Assembly: GCA_013791905.1 (NCBI GenBank)
Contig: VMSX01000004.1
Location: 1 to 64,000, forward strand
Direction: 5' to 3'
Origin: Rhodocyclaceae bacterium
GTDB taxonomy: Bacteria; Pseudomonadota; Gammaproteobacteria; Burkholderiales; Rhodocyclaceae
DNA length: 64,000 nucleotides
Under the pieces are notes generated by a model that searched no databases, was not told the origin of the DNA, and saw only the letters and a program-made list of their open reading frames with translations. Position 1 is the first letter of the stretch. Every line of letters begins with the position of its first letter. Position numbers and translations under genes: made by a program. Positions 45,463-55,240 of the stretch are shown in pieces.

Positions 45463-48400
45463 TCAACCGTCACCCCTCCCGTGAGGGAGGGGTTGGGGGA
45501 GGGCGGGTCTTCTTTCTCGCCAACCTTCAACCAAAGAGTAAACCGCCGGCACTACCACCAGCGTCAAGAGCGTCGAGGAAATCATGCCGCCGACGACGGC
45601 GATGGACAGTGGCTGGTTGGTTTCCGCGCCGGCGCCGAGGCCCAGCGCGGCGGGGAAGAGGGCGAGGATGATGGTGGCCGAGGTCATCAGCACCGGCCGC
45701 ATGCGGATGGGGCAGGCGTTGCGCAGGGCGGCGTCGACATCCATGCCTTGGGCGCGGCGCTGGTTGGTGAGGTCGACCAGCAGGATGGAGTTCTTGGCGA
45801 CCAGGCCGACCAGCAGGACGAGGCCGATCATCGAGTAGATGTTGAGCGACTGGTCGAACAGCCACAGCGCGGCGACGCCGCCGACGATGGCGAGCGGTTG
45901 CGCGAGCATGACGATGGCCGGCTGCACGAAGCTGTTGAACTGGCTGGCCAGCACCATGTAGAGCAGCACCAGCGCCAGGGCAAAGGTGAACACCATGTAG
46001 GTCATGGTCTTCTGGAATTCCTCGGCCTGGCCGATGAACTTGACCTGATAGCCGGTCGGCAGCTCGGTCGCCAATGCCTTGACCTTGGTGACGGCATCGC
46101 CGAGCGCCATGGTCGGGCTGGCGTAGAAGGTGGTGGCGTACTGCAGGTCGAAGCGGCCAATGATGGCCGGCCCCAGCGTTTCCTTGAAAGTGGCGACCGA
46201 GTCGAGGCGCACCATCTTGCCGTCCCGCGAACGGATGAAAATCTTGGAGAGATCGGATGGCTGGGTGAATTCGCCTTCCTTGGCCTTGACGCGGATGTCG
46301 TAACGCTGGCCGTCGCCCGGTTCGTCGTTGTACTTGGCGATGTCGATGCCGCCGGTGAGCATGTTGATGGCCAGCGCGACGTCGGCGGTGGACAGGTTGG
46401 ACGCGGCAATGCGCAGTCGATCAGGCTGGAAGACGAGTTGCGGCAGGTCGAGCTGCAGGTTGGTGTCGATGCGGCCGATGCCGGGGTCGGCCGACAGATT
46501 TTGCTGGAATTCGCGCGACAGACGGCCGACTTCTTCGAGGTTGTCACCGGCGAGCACGAACTGCAACGGGTCGCCGCGCTGGCCCTGCACGATGGGATAG
46601 GGCGCGGCGAAGGCGCGCACGCCGGCCACTGCGGCCAGGTCCTTCTTCAATGCAGCGAGCACCTGTTGCTGGCTGCGCTTGCGCTCTTCGCGCGGCACCA
46701 TGCGCGTCACCACCGTGCCCTGGTTCACCTGGCCGGCACTGCCAAGGCCGATGATGGCGAATTCGGTGAAAATCTCCTTGTGCGTCTTGAGTACGGCCTC
46801 GACCTCGCGCAGCTTGCCGTCGGTGTAGTCGATGCTTGAACCGAGCGGGGCGCGCAGGAAGACGAGGAAGCGGCCCTCGTCCTGCTCGGGCGTGAAGGCC
46901 TTGCCGACGTTGATGAAGAAGTAGGCCGAGGAGGCGACGATGGCTGCAGTGAGGACTACCACCTTCCAGCGATGGGTGAGGGCCCACTCCAGCGTGTGCA
47001 CGTAGGCCCAGTCTAGCTTGGCGAAGAAGCGGTCGAGTGCGTGGTAGATGCTGCCGTGCTGTTTTTTCACGGTGAGGTAACGCGAGCAGAGCATCGGCGT
47101 GAGCGTCAGCGAGACGAACAACGACACCAGCACGCCGAAGGTCACCACCACGGCGAAGGAGCGGAAAAACTGGCCGATGATGCCGGAAAGGAACATCACC
47201 GGCGCAAAGATCGACACCAGCGCGGCGGTGGCGGCGATGACGGCGAACACCACCTCATTGCTGCCGTTGACCGCAGCCGTGACCGGGTCGGGGTCGATGT
47301 CCTCGCGGTGGCGGAAGATGTTCTCGAGCACGACGATGGCGTCATCCACTACCACGCCGATCAAGAGCAGCAGCGCCAGCATGGTCAGCGAGTTGAGGGT
47401 GAAGCCGAAAAAATAGATGACGGAAATTGCGCCCAGCAGCGAAACCGGGATCGCCAGCGCGATGATCAGCGTCGAGCGCACCGAGCGCAGGAAGAACCAC
47501 ACCACCAATGCCGCGAGCAGGGTGCCGGCGATCAGGTGTTCCTTGAGCGAGTTGACGATCTCAAGGATGAATACCGCGTCGTTGGAAACGGTGCTCAGCT
47601 TGAGGCCGGGCGGTAGTTGCGGGCGCAGTTCGTTTTCCAGGCGCTCCTTGATCTTGTCGACGATCTCGACGGTATTGGTGTTGGCGACCTTGACAATGCC
47701 CAGCCCCACCGTGGTCTCGCCGTTGAAGCGCGCCAATTGGCGGTTGTCCGTGAGGCCGTCGGCGATTTCGGCGATATCCTTGAGGCGGATCGGCGCACCG
47801 GCCCCCTTTTCTCCCCGATAACCGACGACCATGTCGGCAAGAGCGTCGAGGCTGTGGAATTCGAGGTCGAGCTTGACCAGGCTTTCCGTCTGCTGGCCGA
47901 CGATGAAACCGCCGGCCATCTGCACGTGTTCGGTGGCGAAGGCGTTGTTGATGTCCTGCGCGGTAATGCCGTAGGCCACCAGTCGGTCGGGCAGCAGGTT
48001 CACGCGGATGGTGCGATCGCGGCGGCCGCCGATGCGCACCTCGCCTACCCCATCGATGGTCTCCAGCCGCTTTTTCAGGACGTTGATGGCGTACTGGTTG
48101 AGCTGCTGCTGGGTGCGGTCGCCCTGCAGGGCCAGCCACATGATGGGCTGGGCATTGGTTTCGACCTTGGCAACGACGGGGGGGTCGGTGTCCTTGGGCA
48201 GGCGGCGCAACGCCTGGTTGACCTTGGACTGCACCTCGTTGAAGGCGACGTCAACCTTCTTTTCCAGCCCGAAGGTGATGGCAATGACCGAGACGCCGGG
48301 CGAAGAGGTGGACTGGATATGCTCGATACCCGGCACCGAGTTCACCGTGGTCTCGATGAGGTTGGTGATCGAGGCGTCGACGATGTCCGGGTTGGCGCCC

Positions 48401-48555
48401 TTGAGTGCCGTGGTGATCGATACCACGGGAAACTCGATGTAGGGAAACCGGTCCATGCCGATGCGATTGAAGGAAATGATGCCGAACAGCACCAGCACGG
48501 CGGAGAGCATCCACGCCAGCACATGGCGCTTGATGGAAAGCTCGGGCAGCGTCAT
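45463..48555 (-). CDS. RND efflux transporter, HAE1/AcrB family
   Basis: A 1,030-residue proton-driven inner-membrane pump with the twelve-helix, two-large-loop layout. Helix IV holds the proton-relay pair in LLLIGVVVDDAIVVLENIFR, and helix XI the matching LLVGLVAKNSILLVDLTNQR. This is the drug-efflux rather than heavy-metal branch. It overlaps its adaptor gene by four bases. No outer-membrane channel gene is present. The last residues (PALPQPLPHGRGDG) are translated intergenic repeat. Confidence 0.95.
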   Translation of the reverse strand: MTLPELSIKRHVLAWMLSAVLVLFGIISFNRIGMDRFPYIEFPVVSITTALKGANPDIVDASITNLIETTVNSVPGIEHIQSTSSPGVSVIAITFGLEKKVDVAFNEVQSKVNQALRRLPKDTDPPVVAKVETNAQPIMWLALQGDRTQQQLNQYAINVLKKRLETIDGVGEVRIGGRRDRTIRVNLLPDRLVAYGITAQDINNAFATEHVQMAGGFIVGQQTESLVKLDLEFHSLDALADMVVGYRGEKGAGAPIRLKDIAEIADGLTDNRQLARFNGETTVGLGIVKVANTNTVEIVDKIKERLENELRPQLPPGLKLSTVSNDAVFILEIVNSLKEHLIAGTLLAALVVWFFLRSVRSTLIIALAIPVSLLGAISVIYFFGFTLNSLTMLALLLLIGVVVDDAIVVLENIFRHREDIDPDPVTAAVNGSNEVVFAVIAATAALVSIFAPVMFLSGIIGQFFRSFAVVVTFGVLVSLFVSLTLTPMLCSRYLTVKKQHGSIYHALDRFFAKLDWAYVHTLEWALTHRWKVVVLTAAIVASSAYFFINVGKAFTPEQDEGRFLVFLRAPLGSSIDYTDGKLREVEAVLKTHKEIFTEFAIIGLGSAGQVNQGTVVTRMVPREERKRSQQQVLAALKKDLAAVAGVRAFAAPYPIVQGQRGDPLQFVLAGDNLEEVGRLSREFQQNLSADPGIGRIDTNLQLDLPQLVFQPDRLRIAASNLSTADVALAINMLTGGIDIAKYNDEPGDGQRYDIRVKAKEGEFTQPSDLSKIFIRSRDGKMVRLDSVATFKETLGPAIIGRFDLQYATTFYASPTMALGDAVTKVKALATELPTGYQVKFIGQAEEFQKTMTYMVFTFALALVLLYMVLASQFNSFVQPAIVMLAQPLAIVGGVAALWLFDQSLNIYSMIGLVLLVGLVAKNSILLVDLTNQRRAQGMDVDAALRNACPIRMRPVLMTSATIILALFPAALGLGAGAETNQPLSIAVVGGMISSTLLTLVVVPAVYSLVEGWRERRPALPQPLPHGRGDG

Positions 48556-49697
48556 TTTTCTTCAGGCTTGCCCGGGGGTTTGCCTTTGGCTTCTGCTTTT
48601 CCCGCGCCCGGCTTGCCCGGTTCCTTGATGCTGACGGACGCGCCGTTGGTCAGGAAGCCGGCGCCGTCCTGCGCGACGAGTTCCCCCTCCTCCAGGCCGG
48701 CAATGATCTCGATCACGCCATCTTTTTTGGCACCCGCCTGGACGATGCGCTGTTGTGCTGTCTTCTTGCCATCCGCGTCGGCAATGACATAGACCACCTT
48801 GCCCGCCGGACGCAGCACCACGCTTTGCTCGGGAACCACCAGCGCCGCCGCCTTGGCGGCAATCTGTACCGAAGCATTGACCGTGCCGCCCGCGCGCAGC
48901 AGGCCGGCGCCGTCCAGGTCAACGATCACGTCAAGCGCGCGACTCGATTCGGCAACCGCAGGACGGATGTCGGAAATTGTTGCGGTGAATATCTTGCCCG
49001 GCGCCTGTGGCGAACTGAGCCGGACGACCTGGCCGCGCGACAGGCGCGGCGCGGCGCTTTCGGGAAATGGCAGGTGGGCGCGCAAGTGCTGATTGGAGAC
49101 GAGCTGGAACAGGGGGTCGCCCAGCTTGACGTAATCGCCGGAAGCGATCATCCGGCTTTCGATGACGCCATCGAACGGCGCCGTCACGGTGGTCTTGCCC
49201 ACCGAGCGCTTGCCGAGGCCGGTTCGCGCCTGGGCGGCGGCGAGTTGCTCGGCAATAGCGGCGCGCTGTGCCGCGGCATCATCGGCGGCGTTTTGCGACA
49301 AAAAACCCTTCGCGACCAGGCTTTGCTGGCGCTCGACCAGTTTGTCCTGTTGCGCCAGCAAGGCTTCGAGCCGCTTTACGTCGGCCTGCTCGGCCTGGTT
49401 CTGCAACAGGAAATCTGTGGCATCGATCACCGCCAGCGTCTCACCCTGCTTGACCGGCGTGCCGGCAACCACCAGCACCTTGATAATCTTGCCAGCAACT
49501 TCGGCAGCGATTTTCGGGTTGATCACGGCTTCGAGCGTGCCCAGTGTGTCCTCGGTGACCTCGAAGGCGGCACTCTTGACCTGCGTCACGGTGATCAGCG
49601 TTGGTGGCGGACCGGACGGTTTATTGTCCGCGGGTTTCTTGTCGCAGGCGGCGAGAAGGAAGGCGGCTAAACAAACCAGGGCAAGTTGTCGGCTCAT
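48552..49697 (-). CDS. RND efflux periplasmic adaptor (membrane fusion protein)
   Basis: A 381-residue lipoprotein-type adaptor. The lipobox LLAAC puts the Cys at about 19, followed by a biotinyl-lipoyl-like half (VAGTPVKQGETLAVIDATDF), a helical hairpin rich in Gln and Ala, the second half (VTAPFDGVIESRMIASGDYV) and beta-barrel domains. The tail is KP/GK-rich. It lies directly upstream of the pump and should bridge it to a TolC-like channel encoded elsewhere. Confidence 0.92.
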   Translation of the reverse strand: MSRQLALVCLAAFLLAACDKKPADNKPSGPPPTLITVTQVKSAAFEVTEDTLGTLEAVINPKIAAEVAGKIIKVLVVAGTPVKQGETLAVIDATDFLLQNQAEQADVKRLEALLAQQDKLVERQQSLVAKGFLSQNAADDAAAQRAAIAEQLAAAQARTGLGKRSVGKTTVTAPFDGVIESRMIASGDYVKLGDPLFQLVSNQHLRAHLPFPESAAPRLSRGQVVRLSSPQAPGKIFTATISDIRPAVAESSRALDVIVDLDGAGLLRAGGTVNASVQIAAKAAALVVPEQSVVLRPAGKVVYVIADADGKKTAQQRIVQAGAKKDGVIEIIAGLEEGELVAQDGAGFLTNGASVSIKEPGKPGAGKAEAKGKPPGKPEEK

Positions 49698-49699
49698 GG

Positions 49700-50947
49700 T
49701 CAGGGCAAGACGGATTCCAGCGCGAAAAGTTGGGCAATTTCCTCGCGGCGACGGATCAGGTGCATTTGCTCGCCGTCCACCATGATCTCAGCGGCGCGCG
49801 GCCGGGTGTTGTAGTTCGAACTCATCGCCATGCCGTAGGCGCCGGCCGACAGGATGGCGAGCAGGTCACCTTCCGCCAGGGCCAGGTTGCGGTCGTGGCC
49901 GAGAAAGTCGCCCGACTCGCAGATCGGGCCGACAATTTCATACTGTAAGGGTTGCGCCGTCCCGCCAGCGCCGACTTTCACGATCTCGTGCCAGGCATCG
50001 TAAAGCGCCGGGCGTGCCAAGTCGTTCATGGCGGCATCGACGATGGCGAAATTCTTTTCCTCGCCGTGCTTGAGCACCTCGACGCGCGTCAGCAGCAAGC
50101 CGGCGTTGCCGACCAGCGAGCGGCCGGGTTCGAAATACAGCATTTCCTGGCGACCGGCCAGCCGCTCCAGCATGGGTGCCAGATAGTCGGCGGTCGGCAG
50201 AACGACCTCATCCCGGTAACGAATGCCCATGCCGCCGCCGAGATCGATATGTTCGAGAACAATGCCTTCGGCAGCGAGGCTGTCAACCAGCTCCAGAACC
50301 TTGCCGGCGGCATCGGCAGCCGGCTGCGGGTCAAGCAGTTGCGAACCGATGTGGCAGGCGATGCCGCATACCTCAAGGTTAGGCAGTGCGTGGGCGCGGC
50401 GATAGAGTTCCTTGGCGGTAGCGAAGGCCACGCCGAATTTGGCGGTCTTCAACCCGGTAGAAATGTACGGGTGGGTCTTCGGGTCAACGTTCGGGTTGAC
50501 GCGCAGGGCAACAGGCGCCCGCTGCCCCATTGTTGCGGCTACGGTATTGAGCTGCTCCAGCTCGCTTGCGGATTCCACGTTGAAGCAATGAATGCCGGCG
50601 GCAAGCGCTTGCTGCATTTCGGCGCGTGATTTGGCGACCCCGGAAAAAACGACTTTGGCCGGATCGCCGCCGGCAGCGATGACGCGCGCCAGTTCGCCGC
50701 CGGAAACGATGTCGAAGCCGGCGCCGAGCCGGGCGAACAGGTTGAGGATGGCAATATTGGAGTTTGCCTTGACGGCATAGCAAATGCGCGCATTGTGCCC
50801 TACCAGCGCCGCCTGATAGCAGGCATAGGCCGCGGTCAGGGCGGCGCGGGAATAGACGTAACAGGGCGTGCCGAAGTGATCGGCGATGGCGGGCAATGCC
50901 ACGCCCTCAACGCGGCTGACGCCGTTGGTGTTATTGAGCAAGTTCAT
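49700..50947 (-). CDS. lysA: Diaminopimelate decarboxylase LysA
   Basis: A 415-residue PLP enzyme making lysine from meso-DAP. It has the PLP lysine region RICYAVKANSNIAIL, HIGSQLLDPQP, the GGGMGIRY phosphate loop, EPGRSLVGNAG and the active-site CESGD near the C-terminus. Residues about 324-331 (KVGAGGTAQ), just before YEIVGPICESGD, are encoded by a short interspersed element; relatives have only a brief loop here. It overlaps lptM by four bases. Confidence 0.96.
   Translation of the reverse strand: MNLLNNTNGVSRVEGVALPAIADHFGTPCYVYSRAALTAAYACYQAALVGHNARICYAVKANSNIAILNLFARLGAGFDIVSGGELARVIAAGGDPAKVVFSGVAKSRAEMQQALAAGIHCFNVESASELEQLNTVAATMGQRAPVALRVNPNVDPKTHPYISTGLKTAKFGVAFATAKELYRRAHALPNLEVCGIACHIGSQLLDPQPAADAAGKVLELVDSLAAEGIVLEHIDLGGGMGIRYRDEVVLPTADYLAPMLERLAGRQEMLYFEPGRSLVGNAGLLLTRVEVLKHGEEKNFAIVDAAMNDLARPALYDAWHEIVKVGAGGTAQPLQYEIVGPICESGDFLGHDRNLALAEGDLLAILSAGAYGMAMSSNYNTRPRAAEIMVDGEQMHLIRRREEIAQLFALESVLP
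49956..49978 (-). repeat. Interspersed element, short form, inside lysA
   Basis: GCCGTCCCGCCAGCGCCGAC then TTT, exact consensus, read as K-V-G-A-G-G-T-A in the lysA sense. Confidence 0.88.
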
Positions 50948-51129
50948 CGGGGTGTGGAAGGCGGGGGTGTGCTGCTATGATCGCCGGCAGGCTTTTCTGT
51001 CGGTTGAACTTGCGCCGGCGCAAAGGGTTTGGCTGGCAGCACTAAAGCTCCCCTGTTGCCACAGGCGGACAGGGGCAGGGAACTGCCGACGAGCAGTGCA
51101 ACAATTAAGGTAGCGGAACGTGGTTGCAT
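50944..51129 (-). CDS. lptM: LPS-assembly lipoprotein LptM
   Basis: A 61-residue lipoprotein with lipobox LSAC (Cys about 23) followed by GNRGALVLP, the short conserved LptM (YifL) motif. LptM helps LptD mature in the outer membrane. It lies directly before lysA, with a four-base overlap, the usual proteobacterial order lptM-lysA, and diverges from cyaY, again as in other genomes. Confidence 0.9.
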   Translation of the reverse strand: MQPRSATLIVALLVGSSLPLSACGNRGALVLPAKPFAPAQVQPTEKPAGDHSSTPPPSTPR

Positions 51130-51155
51130 GGCGATGATGTTAACACGGAGATAAG

Positions 51156-51500
51156 GTGGGAACTAAGGTGGAAGAACGAGAATTCTTGGCGCTGGCGGAT
51201 GCCCAATTGGCGCGGCTGGAAACCCAGCTGGAAAAACTGGTGGATGAGGGTGACGCCGACCTGGATTATGAATTGAAGCCCGGCGGGATCATCGAGATTG
51301 CTTTTGCGGATGACAGCAAGGTCATTGTCAATCGCCATGCGGCAGCACGGGAAATCTGGGTGGCGGCGCGTTCCGGTGGCTTTCACTTCAAACCTCAGGA
51401 CGGGCGCTGGATCGGTACGCGCGACGGCCAGGATTTGACAGCCGTATTGTCGCGCTGCCTTAGCGAGCAGGCGGGCGAGACGCTTCAGCTGGATTTGTAG
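51156..51500 (+). CDS. cyaY: Iron-sulfur cluster assembly protein CyaY (frataxin)
   Basis: A 114-residue frataxin homologue with an acidic N-terminal helix (EEREFLALADAQLARLETQL), DADLDYELKPGGIIEIAFAD and the conserved IVVN-like / EIWVAARSGGFHF beta-sheet. Start GTG 51156 is preceded by GGAG; a second GTG four codons later is also possible. Its 3' end overlaps the converging mrcA gene by 41 bases. Confidence 0.94.
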   Translation: MGTKVEEREFLALADAQLARLETQLEKLVDEGDADLDYELKPGGIIEIAFADDSKVIVNRHAAAREIWVAARSGGFHFKPQDGRWIGTRDGQDLTAVLSRCLSEQAGETLQLDL

Positions 51501-53952
51501 GCGATCCGCCAGGCATCGTCACGCGCCGATCGGGTGCAATCGACCTGATCTGGGCATCCTGGACCGGTGCGGGTGCCTGAGCTTGGGTTCGAAAGATATC
51601 CAGTATGCTGGGTTCCCGGTCAGGCGTCGGTGCGGGGATGGCCTCGGCATAGATCAAGTCATGGATGGGCGCACCAGTCGCTGGATCCCGACTTTCCACG
51701 CGGACCAGGCCGCTGGGCGCGTCGCGGTGCATTTCCGGTACATCTTTCAGGGCCGTTTCCATGTAGCCGATCCAGATCGGCAAGGCGGCAGAACTGCCGG
51801 TCTCGCCACTCCCCATGCGCTTCGGCTGATCGAAGCCGATCCAGGCGATGCCGACCATTGAGGGCTGGTAGCCGCAGAACCAGGCATCGACGTAATCGTT
51901 GGTGGTGCCGGTCTTGCCGGCCAGGTCGGTGCGCTTAAGGGATTGGGCGCGCGTGGCCGTGCCGCGGCGTACGACATCCCTCATCATGCTGTCCATTACC
52001 CAAGCATTGCGCGCGTCGATGATGCGCAAGGATTCGTCGCCGGCCAGTGCTGGGGTGGTTTCGGCGAGCACCTTGCCGCTGGCGTCGAGTATCTGCTTGA
52101 CTATAAAAGGCTCGGTTTTGTACCCGCCATTGGCGAATACGGCATAGGCTCTAAGTTGCTGCCAGGGCGTGACCGATCCGGCGCCGAGTGCCAGCGTGAG
52201 ATACGGTGGGTTCTTGCCCGCATCGAACCCGAAGCGGCTGGCGTAATCCTGAGCATACAGTGGCGTGATGGCGCGGATCAGGCGGATCGAAACCATGTTC
52301 TTGGACTTGGCCAAAGCGGTGCGCAGGGTCATCGGGCCGTCGTACTTGCCGTCGTAGTTTTTCGGTTCCCAGGCTTGGCTGCCAGTCTCTTCCGCCGAAA
52401 CGGAGAGGGGTTCGTCCGGCAGTATCGACAAGGGCGTGTAGCCTTTTTCCAGCGCCGCCGAGTAAATGAAGGGCTTGAAGCTTGAGCCGGGCTGACGCCA
52501 TGCTTGTGTGACGTGGTTGAATTTGCTGCGGTTGAAATCGAATCCGCCGACAAGAGCCCGTACTGCGCCATCGTTCGGATTGGCGGCAACGAAGGCGGCT
52601 TCCACCTCAGGCCACTGAACTACCTGCCAGCGGCCCTTGCTGTCCTGATTCAACCGCATGATCGCGCCGCGGCGCAGCCGCTTGTTGGCTGGCGCCTTGT
52701 TGTCGAGCATGCGCTGGGCGAACTTGAGTCCAGCGCCTTCCACGGTGACAATCTCGCCACCTGGCAGGTAGGCGCGCAGTTTTTCCGTGGTGGCGTCGAG
52801 CACGAGTGCCAGACGCAGGTCGTCGGCGTCTTCGAAGTCATAGAGCAGTTCGTCGATCAGGTCGTCGTCGTCACTCTTGATCGCCTTCATGTCGACATAG
52901 GCTTCGGCGCCGCGATAGCCATGACGACGATCATAGTCGAGCACGGCTTGGCGCAGGCTGCGATAGGCGGCATCCTGTTCCTTGCGGGTCAGTGTGGTGA
53001 CAACCGTGATGCCGGCGCTGTAAACGTCATCAGGAAAGGCCGCAACAGCGATTTGTCGCGCCATCTCAGCAGCGTAGTCGGCCTTGACAACGAAATTATC
53101 AACCTGACGCCGTACCAGGAGTTGCTGGTCGCGCGCCTGGGTGAACTGTGACTGGTCGATGAAGCCGAGTTGCTGCATGCGCCGCAGCACATATTGTTGG
53201 CGCAACTGGGCGCGCTTGGGGTTGGCAACAGGATTGTAGGCAGAAGGAGCTTTTGGCAAGCCCGCGAGCATGGATGTCTCGGCGAGGCCCAGATCCTTGA
53301 GTTCCTTGCCGAAATAGATGCGCGCGGCGGCCGCAAAGCCGTAGGCGCGCTGACCGAGGTAGATCTGGTTGATGTAGATCTGCAGAATCTCATCCTTGCT
53401 GAGGTTCTTCTCGATCTTGAAGGCGAGCATGGCCTCATAAAGCTTGCGGGTAAGCGTCTTCTCGGATGACAGGAAGAAATTGCGTGCTACCTGCATGGTG
53501 ATGGTCGAGGCGCCTTGCCGCTTGCCGCCGCCGACAAAGTTCGCATAGGCAGCGCGCAGAATGCCCATGGTGTCGATGCCCGGGTGTTGGTAAAAGCGCT
53601 CATCCTCGGCAGCAAGGATGGCCTGCTTCATGGTCTCCGGCACATCCTGGATAAGGATAAAGTGGCGCCGCTCTTCGCCGAACTCGCCAATCAGGTGGCC
53701 GTCCGCGGTATAGACCCGCAACGGAATCTTGGGGCGATATTCGGTCAGGATATCAACCGAGGGCAGGCGTGGATAGGCGAGGATCAGCACGATGCCCACG
53801 AGGGCAATCGCCGCAAGGGCGGCTCCGGCAAGGAGGGCAAATGGCAGGAGGATCCAGCGCAACACGATAAATGGCAGACGAACGAGAGAGGAAGGCCGAA
53901 TCGAAGACGGCAGATTATAGTCCAGCCGGATGAAGTGCTTTAGTTCCGGCAT
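51460..53952 (-). CDS. mrcA: Penicillin-binding protein 1A (MrcA)
   Basis: An 830-residue bifunctional peptidoglycan synthase. It has an N-terminal membrane helix (about 28-55) and a GT51 glycosyltransferase domain with AILAAEDERFYQHPGID and QGASTITMQVARNF. An OB-like insert precedes the transpeptidase domain, with the active Ser in RQPGSSFKPF, the SKN-type SKNMVSIRL and KTGTTNDYVDAWF. The proline-rich C-terminus extends over the end of cyaY. It is divergent from pilM. Confidence 0.96.
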   Translation of the reverse strand: MPELKHFIRLDYNLPSSIRPSSLVRLPFIVLRWILLPFALLAGAALAAIALVGIVLILAYPRLPSVDILTEYRPKIPLRVYTADGHLIGEFGEERRHFILIQDVPETMKQAILAAEDERFYQHPGIDTMGILRAAYANFVGGGKRQGASTITMQVARNFFLSSEKTLTRKLYEAMLAFKIEKNLSKDEILQIYINQIYLGQRAYGFAAAARIYFGKELKDLGLAETSMLAGLPKAPSAYNPVANPKRAQLRQQYVLRRMQQLGFIDQSQFTQARDQQLLVRRQVDNFVVKADYAAEMARQIAVAAFPDDVYSAGITVVTTLTRKEQDAAYRSLRQAVLDYDRRHGYRGAEAYVDMKAIKSDDDDLIDELLYDFEDADDLRLALVLDATTEKLRAYLPGGEIVTVEGAGLKFAQRMLDNKAPANKRLRRGAIMRLNQDSKGRWQVVQWPEVEAAFVAANPNDGAVRALVGGFDFNRSKFNHVTQAWRQPGSSFKPFIYSAALEKGYTPLSILPDEPLSVSAEETGSQAWEPKNYDGKYDGPMTLRTALAKSKNMVSIRLIRAITPLYAQDYASRFGFDAGKNPPYLTLALGAGSVTPWQQLRAYAVFANGGYKTEPFIVKQILDASGKVLAETTPALAGDESLRIIDARNAWVMDSMMRDVVRRGTATRAQSLKRTDLAGKTGTTNDYVDAWFCGYQPSMVGIAWIGFDQPKRMGSGETGSSAALPIWIGYMETALKDVPEMHRDAPSGLVRVESRDPATGAPIHDLIYAEAIPAPTPDREPSILDIFRTQAQAPAPVQDAQIRSIAPDRRVTMPGGSPTNPAEASRPPAR

Positions 53953-54079
53953 GGCCTATGGTTTGCCTTTTCTGAATCTTCGTTTTTAACACGCCATGTT
54001 CTGAGTTGCGGGCGATACACAACTGTTGCGAAGATGTTGATCAGTTGGCAATTTCAGTCATTCCGCTAAAAGAATTTTC

Positions 54080-54108
54080 TTTACAGCCGATATAGTTGCT
54101 GCTAGCAT
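54080..54108 (+). promoter_or_regulatory. Candidate sigma-70 promoter of pilMNOPQ
   Basis: TTTACA (54080-54085), 17 bases, TAGCAT (54103-54108). It leaves a leader of about 45 bases before the pilM TTG. The rest of the 53953-54160 gap is AT-rich and should also hold the mrcA promoter. Confidence 0.5.
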
Positions 54109-54160
54109 CTGAAGTGAATTGTCAGTTTATGTTGTAACTTACTGAAAATAAAGGATTATC

Positions 54161-55240
54161 TTGGAGATCGACCTTTCGATACTCAATCCCAAAGCGCGCT
54201 CGCTGGTGGGGCTGAATATCAGTTCATCTGCAGTCAAGATGGTAGAGCTGTCGGGTAGCCGGGCGGGTGGCTACCAGTTGGAGTGCTACGCCATCGAGTC
54301 CATGCCGGAGGGTGCGGTAGTGGATGGCACCATCGCGAACCTCGATGGTGTCGCAGAGGCGATAGACCGCTGCTGGAGGCGCCTCGGGACGGTCACGCGA
54401 TATGTCGCCATGGCCTTGCCCACTGCGGCGGTAATTACTAAGAAAATAATTCTGCCTGCCGGACTGCGCGACGCGGAAATGGAGGTTCAGGTTGAGTCGG
54501 AGGCCAATCAGTACATCCCGTTTACGCTTGAAGAGGTTAATCTCGATTTTCAGGTGGTTGGTCCCTCACAATCCAGCCCCGACGAGGTAGAGGTATTGAT
54601 CGCTGCTTCCCGCAAAGAGGGTGTTGAAGATCGGGTGGCATGTGCCGAGGCGGCAAAACTCAAGCCCGTAGTGATGGATGTGGAATCCTATGCCGCGCTT
54701 GCTGCTTTCGAATTGGTGCGCGACCAGTTCCCTGGCGATGGCGGCAGCATGGTGTTTGCGCTAGTCGATGTGGGTGCCAGTGCAATGAAGGTCACCATAG
54801 TAAAGGGTGATCAGCAGATCTATAACCGCGAACAGGCTTTTGGTGGCAACCAACTGACTCAGGACATGGTGCGCGCCTATGGCATGAGCCATGATGAGGC
54901 CGAAAACCTGAAGCGGACTGGCCCGATGCCGGATAATTACGAAACCGAGATTCTGCGGCCCTTCCTCGAAAACTTGGCTTTGGAAGTGTCCCGGGCCTTG
55001 CAGTTTTTCTTTACCTCCACCCAATTCAGCGAGGTGGACCATATCATCCTGACGGGTGGCGGCGCTTTGCTTCCAGGCATTGCGGATGTGGTTGCCGAGC
55101 GCACCCAAGTCAGTGTCGCATTGGCGAACCCTTTCACGAAAATGAGTCTGTCGTCGCGTGTCCGGCCAAAGCATTTACTGTCTGATGCGCCCTCGCTGAT
55201 GGTGGCTTGCGGACTGGCGCTGCGGAGGTTCGATCAATGA
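54161..55240 (+). CDS. pilM: Type IV pilus inner-membrane platform protein PilM
   Basis: A 359-residue actin-like ATPase fold protein. It opens with LVGLNISSSAVKMVELSG and has ALPTAAVITKKIILPAG, FALVDVGASAMKVTIVKG and HIILTGGGALLPGIADVV. PilM sits on the cytoplasmic side and binds the PilN tail. The start is taken as TTG 54161, with AAAGGA five bases upstream. It overlaps pilN (ATGA) and heads the pilMNOPQ operon. Confidence 0.94.
   Translation: MEIDLSILNPKARSLVGLNISSSAVKMVELSGSRAGGYQLECYAIESMPEGAVVDGTIANLDGVAEAIDRCWRRLGTVTRYVAMALPTAAVITKKIILPAGLRDAEMEVQVESEANQYIPFTLEEVNLDFQVVGPSQSSPDEVEVLIAASRKEGVEDRVACAEAAKLKPVVMDVESYAALAAFELVRDQFPGDGGSMVFALVDVGASAMKVTIVKGDQQIYNREQAFGGNQLTQDMVRAYGMSHDEAENLKRTGPMPDNYETEILRPFLENLALEVSRALQFFFTSTQFSEVDHIILTGGGALLPGIADVVAERTQVSVALANPFTKMSLSSRVRPKHLLSDAPSLMVACGLALRRFDQ

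Noticed and set aside
45481-46839. Long plus-strand frames opposite the RND pump and several other minus-strand genes
   Set aside because: Composition (Glu/Gly/His/Gln/Arg-rich) is typical of antisense shadows in GC-rich DNA. Established families on the opposite strand explain the sequence.
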